From Chitinophagaceae bacterium (GTDB taxonomy: Bacteria > Bacteroidota > Bacteroidia > Chitinophagales > Chitinophagaceae), in NCBI GenBank assembly GCA_030151745.1, contig JASLDA010000121.1, forward strand, positions 1 to 5,200: a stretch of DNA of 5,200 nucleotides, in the 5' to 3' direction. The notes under the pieces were generated by a model. It was not told the origin of the DNA. It was given only the letters and a program-made list of their open reading frames with translations, and made no database searches. Positions 1-5,200 of the stretch are shown piece by piece (position 1 is the stretch's first letter; every line of letters begins with the position of its first letter). The translations under genes and the position numbers were made by a program.

Positions 1-264
1 ACCCAGCAGCCGGAACACTTCTTCCAGCCTCGCCACGTGCTGCCTCGTCTCTGCAAGGTGCTTGCCCAGCAAGGCTTTCAGGCTTTCCGAGCTCGCGGCC
101 GCCTGCATTTCCGGGATAGCCTCCAGCAGCTTGTTCTCGGCCCGGTACATGTTCCGGATCTCGCCGGTAAAGAAGTTGCGCAGCATGCCGCCGGCGCCGC
201 TTTCGCCTTCTGCGGGCCTAGGTGCGATACGTGTTTCGCGGGCGTTCTCTGTGATCATCGTCAT
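1..264 (-). CDS. DUF892 / YciE-YciF-like ferritin-fold protein (5' part only)
   Basis: This minus-strand frame begins at the ATG at 264-262 and stays open to the left edge, giving 88 residues; the C-terminal part lies outside the window. After a low-complexity N-terminus of about 27 residues, the sequence matches the first two helices of the DUF892 family: FFTGEIRNMYRAENKLLEAI (about 31-50), then SLKALLGKHLAETRQHVARL (about 61-80) and EEVFRLLG. The family (E. coli YciE and YciF) has a ferritin-like four-helix fold with a carboxylate/histidine di-metal site. E43, E72 and H76 sit where metal ligands are expected. Members are cytoplasmic and linked to stress responses, but their chemistry is poorly settled. 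A second in-frame ATG at 258-256 is an equally possible start, and neither has a clear ribosome binding site. Family assignment is from motif recognition; metal binding is inference. Confidence 0.85.
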   Translation of the reverse strand, partial: MTMITENARETRIAPRPAEGESGAGGMLRNFFTGEIRNMYRAENKLLEAIPEMQAAASSESLKALLGKHLAETRQHVARLEEVFRLLG

Positions 265-394
265 CGGTTTTGTTGCCTTTGGCCGTGCAAGATGATGCCA
301 GAGCGGACGGAGCAGAGGGCATGGTTTTGAAATCTTCGCCGCAGGGAAATTCACGACACCAATCTTAAATCTCAGCTCTTAAACCTGAATTCTC
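265..394. promoter_or_regulatory. Divergent intergenic region
   Basis: These 130 bases separate the starts of the DUF892 gene (minus) and the dehydrogenase gene (plus), so they must hold the promoters of both unless either is read from farther away. On the plus strand, TGGTTTTG at 322-329 differs from the Bacteroidota -7 consensus TAnnTTTG at one fixed position and would give a leader of roughly 60 bases, but no matching -33 TTG lies at the right spacing. No clear -7 element was found on the minus strand. No terminator or strong inverted repeat was seen. The region as a promoter carrier is secure from gene order; the specific element is a guess. Confidence 0.4.
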
Positions 395-1564
395 ATGAAG
401 GCCGCCGTTTTTCATTCAGCCCGCAATATCTCTTGCGATACCGTAGACGATCCGACGATCAAAGATCCCCGGGATATCATCCTTAAAGTGACAGCCACGG
501 CCATCTGCGGTTCCGACCTCCACATCTACAGCGGCAGCCTGCCGCAGGCCCGGCCTATCGTAATGGGCCACGAATTCATGGGCATCGTAGAGGAGGTTGG
601 CTCCGAAGTAAGGAACCTGAAGCGCGGCGATCGCGTCGTGGTGCCCTTTCCGGTGGCCTGCGGTCATTGCTTCTTCTGCAACCATGATTTTCCCGGGAAC
701 TGCGAGAACAGCAATCCCGAACATTACGGTCCCGAAGGAGGCGTACTCACCGAGAAAGGAGGCGGGCTCTTCGGCTACAGCGACCTCTACGGCGGCTACG
801 ACGGCGGCCAGGCGCAATACGTGCGCGTCCCTTATGCCGACTACGGTCCGCGCCTGGTGCCTGAAAACCTGAAGGACGAAGAAGTGCTGTTCCTCACCGA
901 TATCTTCCCGACCGGCTATACCGGCATCGACTGGGGCGAGGTAAAAGGCGGCGAGAGCGTGGCCATCTTCGGAGCCGGCCCGGTAGGCCAGATGGCCGCC
1001 AAGAGCGCCTTCCTGCGCGGCGCGGCGCGCGTGATCATCGTCGATACGCAGCAGTACCGCCTGGACAAGGCGCGGCAGACTTCCGGCGCGGAAACCATTC
1101 TCTGGAAAGACGGCGCCAAGGACGTCGTCGCGCAGATCCGCGACATGACCAAGGGCCGCGGCGCGGACGTCTGCGTAGAGGCCGTCGGCTACGAGCCGGA
1201 TCGGAATATCCTGGAAAAGGCCAAGGCCGTCATCAACATGGAAGTGGGCTCGCCGAAGGTCCTGGAAGCATGCATGAGCGCCGTGCGACGCAGCGGCATC
1301 GTCTCCGTCCTCGGCGTATACGGCAGCCCGTACGACAACTTCCCTATCCACCAGCTATTCGACAAGGGACTCATCCTGAAAGCAGGCCAGGCGCCAGCGC
1401 ATAAGCATATCGACAAGCTGATGGCTTTCGTCTCCGAAGGCAAGGTGAAGCTGGACGATATCATCACGCACCGGCTGCCGCTGAGCCAGGTAGCGCACGG
1501 CTATGATATTTTCAAGAAAAAGGAAGACGGCTGCGTAAAGGTGGTGCTGGATCCCTGGGCCTGA
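395..1564 (+). CDS. Zinc-dependent alcohol dehydrogenase, formaldehyde-dehydrogenase-like
   Basis: This complete 389-residue protein is a medium-chain dehydrogenase/reductase of the FDH-like group. It would oxidise an alcohol or aldehyde with NAD in the cytoplasm. An N-terminal GroES-like domain carries the catalytic zinc ligands C38 (in CGSDLH) and H59 (in GHEFMG); D169 in LTDIFPTGY aligns by motif with the third zinc ligand of Pseudomonas glutathione-independent formaldehyde dehydrogenase. C89, C92, C95 and C103 form the structural zinc lobe with the usual spacing. The Rossmann domain has GAGPVGQ at 193-199, and D217 at the end of the second strand favours NAD over NADP. The C-terminus ends with the family pattern KKEDGCVKVVLDP. 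Length is normal and no ligand is missing. The ATG at 395 fits the family N-terminus (MKAAVFH) and lacks a clear Shine-Dalgarno sequence. The natural substrate cannot be read from the sequence; related proteins are often annotated as threonine or sorbitol dehydrogenase-like. Confidence 0.93.
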   Translation: MKAAVFHSARNISCDTVDDPTIKDPRDIILKVTATAICGSDLHIYSGSLPQARPIVMGHEFMGIVEEVGSEVRNLKRGDRVVVPFPVACGHCFFCNHDFPGNCENSNPEHYGPEGGVLTEKGGGLFGYSDLYGGYDGGQAQYVRVPYADYGPRLVPENLKDEEVLFLTDIFPTGYTGIDWGEVKGGESVAIFGAGPVGQMAAKSAFLRGAARVIIVDTQQYRLDKARQTSGAETILWKDGAKDVVAQIRDMTKGRGADVCVEAVGYEPDRNILEKAKAVINMEVGSPKVLEACMSAVRRSGIVSVLGVYGSPYDNFPIHQLFDKGLILKAGQAPAHKHIDKLMAFVSEGKVKLDDIITHRLPLSQVAHGYDIFKKKEDGCVKVVLDPWA

Positions 1565-1725
1565 CAAGGATCCGGGCTTGCAGACTGCCGGCTGATACGG
1601 GTAAAGAACGGCCGCGCAAGCTCAAACGATCGTTAACTGATTGATAATGCGATGATTATCCACGCCAGCGGCCTGATGTTTATGCATCGGTTACTGTAGC
1701 GGCTAAACCTGCTGACTATATATCA
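1565..1725. other. Non-coding gap with two small inverted repeats
   Basis: This stretch behind the dehydrogenase gene holds no credible coding frame. It contains a perfect 10-base palindrome, AACGATCGTT, at 1625-1634, and a 6-base inverted repeat, GATAAT (1643-1648) with ATTATC (1655-1660), around a 6-base centre. The repeats lie 8 bases apart in an A+T-richer patch of otherwise G+C-rich DNA. They could be protein-binding sites or chance; neither is followed by a T-tract, so they are not terminators. Confidence 0.35.
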
Positions 1726-1768
1726 GAAGCCCCTGTGCTCTTTACAAGCACCGGGGCTTCATGCTTTT
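1726..1768 (+). terminator. Rho-independent terminator behind the dehydrogenase gene
   Basis: GAAGCCCC (1726-1733) pairs with GGGGCTTC (1753-1760). A T/C mismatch follows, then GTGCT (1735-1739) pairs with AGCAC (1747-1751) around a 7-base loop. The stem is G+C-rich and is followed by ATGC and four T residues (1765-1768), so the T-tract is short and set off by four bases. It lies about 160 bases after the dehydrogenase stop and before the next gene, which suits a terminator for the former. The minus strand has no T-run on the other side, so it is probably one-directional. Confidence 0.65.
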
Positions 1769-1820
1769 GAGCACGGAGCTTTCCATCCTGCCGGGTCATC
1801 GACGAATTGCCCCGCCGCCC

Positions 1821-1828
1821 CATCTTTG
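1821..1828 (+). promoter_or_regulatory. Candidate Bacteroidota -7 promoter element for the solute-binding protein gene
   Basis: CATCTTTG differs at one base from the TAnnTTTG -7 consensus of the Bacteroidota housekeeping sigma factor and ends four bases before the ATG at 1833. Such close placement, giving a very short leader, is common in this phylum. A TTG at 1807-1809 is too near to be a standard -33 element, so only the -7 half is supported. Confidence 0.4.
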
Positions 1829-1832
1829 TGCT

Positions 1833-3455
1833 ATGTCCCGCTCCTGCCTGCTCCTGCTTTTAGCCTTCCTGCTCCTTTCCTGCGGGAACGATATGCAGCG
1901 CGACGAGAGCCGCGGCGTGTTCCGCCTGAATCTCTCGTCCGGCGCGCTTGAGTCCCTGGATCCGGCCTATGCCAGGGATCTGTACACTATGTGGACGACG
2001 CATATGATCTACAATACGCTCGTGGAAACGGATTCGGCGCTGGGGCTCGTGCCCTCGCTGGCCACGGGCTGGGAAATCTCGCCGGATGGCCTGCGCTACC
2101 GGTTCCGGATCCGCAGCGGCGTACGCTTCCAGGGCGCGCCGGAATTCCCGGGCGGCAAGGGCCGGCTGATGACGGCCCAGGATATCGTTTACTCGTTCAA
2201 ACGTCTCATCGATCCTGCAATCGCCTCTCCCGGCGCATGGATCTTCAACGACCGCATTGCGGCCGACTCGCCTTTCAACGCTATCGACGAGCATACCTTC
2301 GAGCTCAGGCTCCGCGCGCCTTTCCGGCCGATGCTGCCGATGCTGTCGATGCCCTATTGCAGCATCGTTCCGAAGGAGGTGGCCTTGCACTGGGGCAAGG
2401 ACTTCCGGAGACATCCCTGCGGCACCGGCCCCTTCCGCTACTTCCAATGGGATGAAGGCACGGCGCTGACCCTGCATAGGAATCCGGACTATTGGGAAAC
2501 GGATGCCTCCGGCAGGCAGCTGCCTTACCTCGACGCGGTGCAGCTGAGCTTTTACGACAGCAAGGCCACCGAGTTCATGCTGTTCCTGCAAGGCAGGCTG
2601 GACTTTGTAAACGGCATCGACGGTTCGTTCAAGGACCTGGTCCTTACCAAGCGCGGGCAGCTGAAGCCGGATTTTACAGGGAAATACCGCCTGGAGCGCA
2701 GCACGTACCTGAACACCGAATACATCGGCCTGCTGGCCGATACCTCGAACGCGCTGCTGCGCAATGCCCCTACCCGCAGCCGGCTGGTGCGGCAGGCCAT
2801 CAACTACGCCATCGACCGGCGGCGCATCTCCACCTACTTCCGCAACGGGGTGGGCATTCCAGCGACCTCCGGCTTCATCCCGCAGGGCCTCCCGGGCTTC
2901 GACGCCGCGCGGAGCATCGGCTACGACTACAACCCCCAGAAAGCGGCTGCATTGCTGGCAGAGGCCGGGTTCCCCGGCGGCCGGGGGCTGGGTGTGCTGA
3001 CCATCCAGACTCCCGACAACTGGGCGGACATCGTAAACTTCATCACGACAGAGCTCGCAGAAGTGGGTATCCGCGCAAAGACCGAGGTCATGCAGCCCAA
3101 TATTCTCCGGCAGCAGATGAGCGCCGGCCGCTCGCCGGCTTTCCGCGGGCAATGGATCGCGGATTACCCCGATGCCGAAACCTACCTGGCTTTCTTCAAC
3201 AGCAGATTGCCGGCTCCGCCCAACTATACCCGGTTTAAGAACGCGACCTTCGACCAGTGGTACGATGAAAGCATGAATCTGCCCGACGCCCAGCGCTGGG
3301 TCCGGTACCGGCAGATGGACAGCCTGGTAATGAGCGAGGCCCCGGTCATCCCCTTGTTCTACGATCAGCTGCTGCATTTCACGCAGCTCCGGGTGAAAGG
3401 CTTCTCCAGCAATCCGATGAATCTTATCGAGCTGAAACGGGCGCAGAAGGACTGA
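1833..3455 (+). CDS. Family 5 extracellular solute-binding lipoprotein (peptide/nickel ABC-transporter type)
   Basis: This 540-residue protein would capture peptides or similar solutes outside the inner membrane for an ABC importer. The start at 1833 gives a lipoprotein signal: short MSRS, a hydrophobic run at about 5-15, and lipobox LLSC with C17 as the lipidated residue. The longer frame from 1761 would add 24 residues ahead of it and begins on the last base pair of a terminator hairpin, so it was rejected. SBP_bac_5 features run in order: LNLSSGALESLDPA near 32-45, LVPSLATGWEISPDG near 72-86, the LMTAQDIVYSFKRLIDP block at 112-128, CGTGPFRYFQWDEGT (196-210) with HRNPDYW (215-221), VRQAINYAIDRRRI (319-332), and YNPQKAAALLAEAGFPGG (366-383). 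Length is normal for the family. No permease or ATPase gene is adjacent in the window, so the partner transporter and substrate are unknown. Dipeptide, oligopeptide or nickel specificity cannot be told apart here. Confidence 0.9.
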   Translation: MSRSCLLLLLAFLLLSCGNDMQRDESRGVFRLNLSSGALESLDPAYARDLYTMWTTHMIYNTLVETDSALGLVPSLATGWEISPDGLRYRFRIRSGVRFQGAPEFPGGKGRLMTAQDIVYSFKRLIDPAIASPGAWIFNDRIAADSPFNAIDEHTFELRLRAPFRPMLPMLSMPYCSIVPKEVALHWGKDFRRHPCGTGPFRYFQWDEGTALTLHRNPDYWETDASGRQLPYLDAVQLSFYDSKATEFMLFLQGRLDFVNGIDGSFKDLVLTKRGQLKPDFTGKYRLERSTYLNTEYIGLLADTSNALLRNAPTRSRLVRQAINYAIDRRRISTYFRNGVGIPATSGFIPQGLPGFDAARSIGYDYNPQKAAALLAEAGFPGGRGLGVLTIQTPDNWADIVNFITTELAEVGIRAKTEVMQPNILRQQMSAGRSPAFRGQWIADYPDAETYLAFFNSRLPAPPNYTRFKNATFDQWYDESMNLPDAQRWVRYRQMDSLVMSEAPVIPLFYDQLLHFTQLRVKGFSSNPMNLIELKRAQKD

Positions 3456-3463
3456 CCCCCGTT

Positions 3464-3510
3464 CCGCTTCGGCAGCGGTATCCGGTACGTCATGCGGACT
3501 ATCGCAGTCC
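3464..3510. other. Two short hairpins in the convergent gene junction
   Basis: Only 43 bases separate the ends of the converging solute-binding and beta-barrel genes. CCGCT (3464-3468) pairs with AGCGG (3474-3478), and GGACT (3496-3500) pairs with AGTCC (3506-3510), the latter overlapping the minus-strand stop codon. Each has five base pairs and a five-base loop, and neither has a T-tract. They could help end transcription from both sides, but five-pair stems are common by chance in G+C-rich DNA. Confidence 0.25.
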
Positions 3511-4137
3511 GCCTGCGCCGAAGGAGAGCCCGAGCCCGATGACCAGCCCGCCGGGAGAGATCGAATTCAGCATCTGGACCGGGCCGCCCGTCAGCTCCGG
3601 CCCCTGGAGCTGGGTGAATTTTTTGCCGGAAGTCGGGATCGAGCCTCCGAGCTGGAGATGCCAGCGGTTGCGGCCCCTGCGACCGAGGTTGAAGAAGCGA
3701 TAAGCCGAAAGCATGATATTGGTCTGTGGGTGCAGGTCGAGGGGAACGTCCATGGTACCGCCGCGGGTCTCGGCGTTCTGAAGCACGAAGTCGCGGATTC
3801 CGGTGCTGTACGTAAGGCCGGCCCCGAGCGCCCAGCCACGGTTGCAATCATCGAAATAGAAGCGGCCTTCCGCGAAGAACTTATAGCCCCAGCTGCTGAT
3901 CCCGAAGCCGGTGCCGGCTGAAAACGAGGTATTGAAGGCGATGTCTATCTGGGGGCCGAAGATGCCGACGGCGTTGTTCATTCCGGTGCTGAAGCCGATG
4001 TAGAGGCTGGGACAAAGCCCTTCGTCTTTGTGCCGGCGCCCGTTGCCGGATTCGCCGCGCGGGCCGGCAGGCGAGACCTGAGCAAAGGTCGTGCAGGAAA
4101 AGAGTAGGGCGGTAAGGAAAAGGATTAGTCGGGCCAT
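3499..4137 (-). CDS. Secreted, probable outer-membrane beta-barrel protein of unknown function
   Basis: This 212-residue protein starts with a Sec signal peptide, MARLILFLTALLFSCTTFAQ, with likely cleavage after A19 leaving Q20 first, as is common in Bacteroidota. A polar, charged linker follows (about 21-41). From about 44 to the end, alternating hydrophobic and polar residues rich in Gly and aromatics (LYIGFSTG, QIDIAFNTSFSAGTGFGI, KFFAEGRFYF, WALGAGLTYSTG, NIMLSAYRFFNL, HLQLGGSIP, LVIGLGLSFG) read as about eight beta strands, which suggests a small outer-membrane barrel. Only two cysteines remain in the mature chain, C42 and C98, so a disulfide is possible. A longer frame opens at 4176, but its 13 extra residues precede a self-sufficient signal peptide, so 4137 is preferred. 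C15 could be read as a lipobox cysteine (LFSC), but F at -2 is atypical. No specific family was recognised; barrel topology is inference. Confidence 0.75.
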   Translation of the reverse strand: MARLILFLTALLFSCTTFAQVSPAGPRGESGNGRRHKDEGLCPSLYIGFSTGMNNAVGIFGPQIDIAFNTSFSAGTGFGISSWGYKFFAEGRFYFDDCNRGWALGAGLTYSTGIRDFVLQNAETRGGTMDVPLDLHPQTNIMLSAYRFFNLGRRGRNRWHLQLGGSIPTSGKKFTQLQGPELTGGPVQMLNSISPGGLVIGLGLSFGAGGLR

Positions 4138-4185
4138 ATGAAGGAGGATGCAGCCGGAAGCGGAATTCCGCGACATTGCGAATCA

Positions 4186-4193
4186 CTAAAGTA
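4186..4193 (-). promoter_or_regulatory. Candidate -7 element for the beta-barrel protein gene
   Basis: On the minus strand TACTTTAG matches TAnnTTTG except at one fixed position. It lies between the metK terminator and the beta-barrel gene and would give a leader of about 40 bases to the ATG at 4137, or a nearly leaderless message from the alternative ATG at 4176. No -33 TTG at standard spacing was found, so support is weak. Confidence 0.3.
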
Positions 4194-4224
4194 AGGCAGC
4201 TGCGGATAGCTTGCAGCCTGACAT

Positions 4225-4255
4225 AAAAAAGCCCTGCCGTTCTCACGACAGGGCT
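4225..4255 (-). terminator. Rho-independent terminator of metK
   Basis: Read on the minus strand, AGCCCTG pairs with CAGGGCT, extended by a U-G wobble and two more G-C pairs to a 10-pair stem with a 6-base loop. Six T residues follow immediately (4230-4225 on the plus strand as A). It lies 37 bases beyond the metK stop codon in the reading direction of metK, a textbook position. It also insulates the downstream beta-barrel gene from metK transcription. Confidence 0.9.
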
Positions 4256-4257
4256 CA

Positions 4258-4285
4258 ATTGCTTATTGCCTATTGCAGATTGCCT
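4258..4285. repeat. Four imperfect tandem heptanucleotides, ATTGCNN
   Basis: Between the metK stop and its terminator, four consecutive 7-base units read ATTGCTT, ATTGCCT, ATTGCAG and ATTGCCT, at 4258, 4265, 4272 and 4279. The first five bases are identical in every unit and the second and fourth units are identical throughout. The next seven bases (ATCCGAT) break the pattern. The array lies in the transcribed 3' untranslated region of metK. Its role is unknown; it may be a small slippage-derived repeat. Confidence 0.7.
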
Positions 4286-4291
4286 ATCCGA

Positions 4292-5200
4292 TTACAGGCC
4301 GAACGCATGCTTCACCTGATCGACGAAGTCCAGCTTCTCCCAGGTGAACAGCTCGACCTCCATCGACTTGGTCTCGCCGCTGGCGCTGCGGAAGATCTTG
4401 TTCACCGTCTGGGGTTCGCGGCCCATATGACCGTAGGCGGCGCACTCGCTGTACATGGGCTGGCGCAGCTTCAGGCGCTGCTCGATGAAATACGGCCGCA
4501 TATCGAAGACTTCCATCGCCTTCTTTGCGATCTCGCCGTCGGTCATCTGCACCCTGGCGGTACCGTTAGTATTTACGTAGAGACCCATCGGCTTCGCGAC
4601 ACCGATCGCGTAGCTCACCTGAACGGTGATTTCGTCGCAGACGCCCGCCGCTACGAGGTTCTTGGCGATATGGCGCGTGGCATATGCAGCGGAACGGTCT
4701 ACCTTACTGGGATCTTTGCCGGAGAAGGCGCCGCCGCCATGTGCCCCCTTGCCGCCGTAGGTGTCTACGATGATCTTACGGCCGGTGAGGCCGGTGTCCC
4801 CGTGCGGGCCGCCGATAACGAACTTACCGGTCGGGTTGATGTGGTATTCGATGCTGTCGTTGAACAAGTGCGCGTATTGCGGGTATTTGTGCAGGATGCG
4901 CGGGATCAGGATCTCCTTGACGTCCTTGGTGATCTGCGCCTGCATTACCGCTTCGTCGGCCCACTCGTCGTGCTGGGTCGATATGACGATGGCATCGATG
5001 CGCACCGGCTTGTTGTCGTCGCCGTACTCGAGCGTTACCTGGCTCTTGGCATCCGGGCGGAGGTAAGTCATGAAGGCAGCTTCGCGGCGAATGGCGCTCA
5101 GCTCGCGGAGCAGGTTATGGGCCAGGTCCAGGGCCAGCGGCATATAGCTCCCGGTCTCGTTGGTGGCGTAGCCGAACATCATGCCCTGGTCGCCGGCGCC
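4292..5200 (-). CDS. metK: S-adenosylmethionine synthetase, C-terminal 302 residues (5' end outside the window)
   Basis: The minus-strand frame is open from the right edge to the TAA at 4294-4292. MetK joins ATP and methionine into S-adenosylmethionine, the cell's methyl donor, in the cytoplasm as a homo-oligomer. Both family signatures are present: GAGDQGMMFGYATNE begins exactly at the window edge (fragment residues 1-15), and GGGAFSGKDPSKVDRSAAY spans about 155-173. Other conserved blocks are LRPDAKSQVTLEY (47-59), STQH (74-77), the FVIGGPHGDTGLTGRKIIVD segment (127-146) and VSYAIGVAKP (195-204). By comparison with E. coli MetK (384 residues, GAGDQG near 117), about 115 N-terminal residues are missing, including the GHPDK region. 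An internal ATG at 5182-5180 falls inside the first signature and is not the start. No frameshift or lost key residue is seen. Its own terminator follows, so it is the last gene of its unit. Confidence 0.98.
   Translation of the reverse strand, partial: GAGDQGMMFGYATNETGSYMPLALDLAHNLLRELSAIRREAAFMTYLRPDAKSQVTLEYGDDNKPVRIDAIVISTQHDEWADEAVMQAQITKDVKEILIPRILHKYPQYAHLFNDSIEYHINPTGKFVIGGPHGDTGLTGRKIIVDTYGGKGAHGGGAFSGKDPSKVDRSAAYATRHIAKNLVAAGVCDEITVQVSYAIGVAKPMGLYVNTNGTARVQMTDGEIAKKAMEVFDMRPYFIEQRLKLRQPMYSECAAYGHMGREPQTVNKIFRSASGETKSMEVELFTWEKLDFVDQVKHAFGL

Noticed and set aside
37..330. Plus-strand frames of 97 and 77 codons over the left end.
   Set aside because: The minus strand encodes a recognisable DUF892 protein across the same bases, and the plus-strand products resemble nothing.
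416..1351. Open frame of 311 codons on the minus strand opposite the dehydrogenase gene.
   Set aside because: It is a shadow of the zinc dehydrogenase, whose zinc ligands and Rossmann motif are all intact; the antisense product shows no domain.
1860..3377. Open frame of 505 codons on the minus strand opposite the solute-binding protein gene.
   Set aside because: It lies entirely within a well-supported gene on the other strand, has no recognisable domain, and long antisense frames are expected in G+C-rich coding DNA.
3658..3921. Plus-strand frame of 87 codons opposite the beta-barrel gene.
   Set aside because: It has no recognisable features and overlaps a minus-strand gene with a clear signal peptide.
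4138..4151. AAGGAGG followed by ATG on the plus strand, resembling a strong Shine-Dalgarno site.
   Set aside because: The ATG directly abuts the motif, which is the wrong spacing, and no plus-strand gene follows; the real genes here are on the minus strand.
4292..5182. Reading metK as a complete 296-residue gene starting at the ATG at 5182.
   Set aside because: The frame continues to the window edge with GAGDQG, and that ATG lies inside a conserved signature, so the gene is cut by the window rather than short.

Overview
The window looks like ordinary chromosomal sequence from a Bacteroidota bacterium, probably a G+C-rich member of the Chitinophagaceae or a related family. This is inferred from four things: gene starts lack convincing Shine-Dalgarno sequences; a TAnnTTTG-like -7 element lies just upstream of one start; a lipoprotein with an LLSC lipobox and a small secreted beta-barrel-like protein are present; and the alcohol dehydrogenase and MetK sequences have the flavour of that group. 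The genus cannot be fixed from sequence alone.

Layout, left to right. (1) The minus-strand 5' part of a DUF892 (YciE/YciF-like) ferritin-fold gene, cut by the left edge (1-264). (2) A 130-bp divergent intergenic region (265-394). (3) A complete plus-strand zinc-dependent medium-chain dehydrogenase of the formaldehyde-dehydrogenase-like group (395-1564). (4) A 268-bp gap (1565-1832) with small inverted repeats, a strong terminator-like hairpin and a probable -7 promoter element. (5) A complete plus-strand family 5 (peptide/nickel-type) extracellular solute-binding lipoprotein (1833-3455). Its start is moved 72 bases downstream of the longest reading frame because that frame opens directly on the end of the terminator hairpin and hides a lipoprotein signal peptide. 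(6) A converging minus-strand gene for a small secreted, probably outer-membrane beta-barrel protein (3499-4137). (7) An intergenic stretch with a clear Rho-independent terminator and a short heptanucleotide repeat, both downstream of metK. (8) The C-terminal three quarters of metK, S-adenosylmethionine synthetase, on the minus strand and cut by the right edge (4292-5200).

The genes do not form one pathway. The DUF892 protein and the dehydrogenase are divergent neighbours and could share stress-linked control, but that is inference. The solute-binding protein has no permease or ATPase gene beside it in the window. The terminator between metK and the beta-barrel gene separates them into different transcription units. 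No mobile element, CRISPR array, RNA gene or convincing new system was seen. The points most worth a second look are the start correction for the solute-binding protein, its orphan status, the heptad repeat behind metK and the uncharacterised beta-barrel protein.
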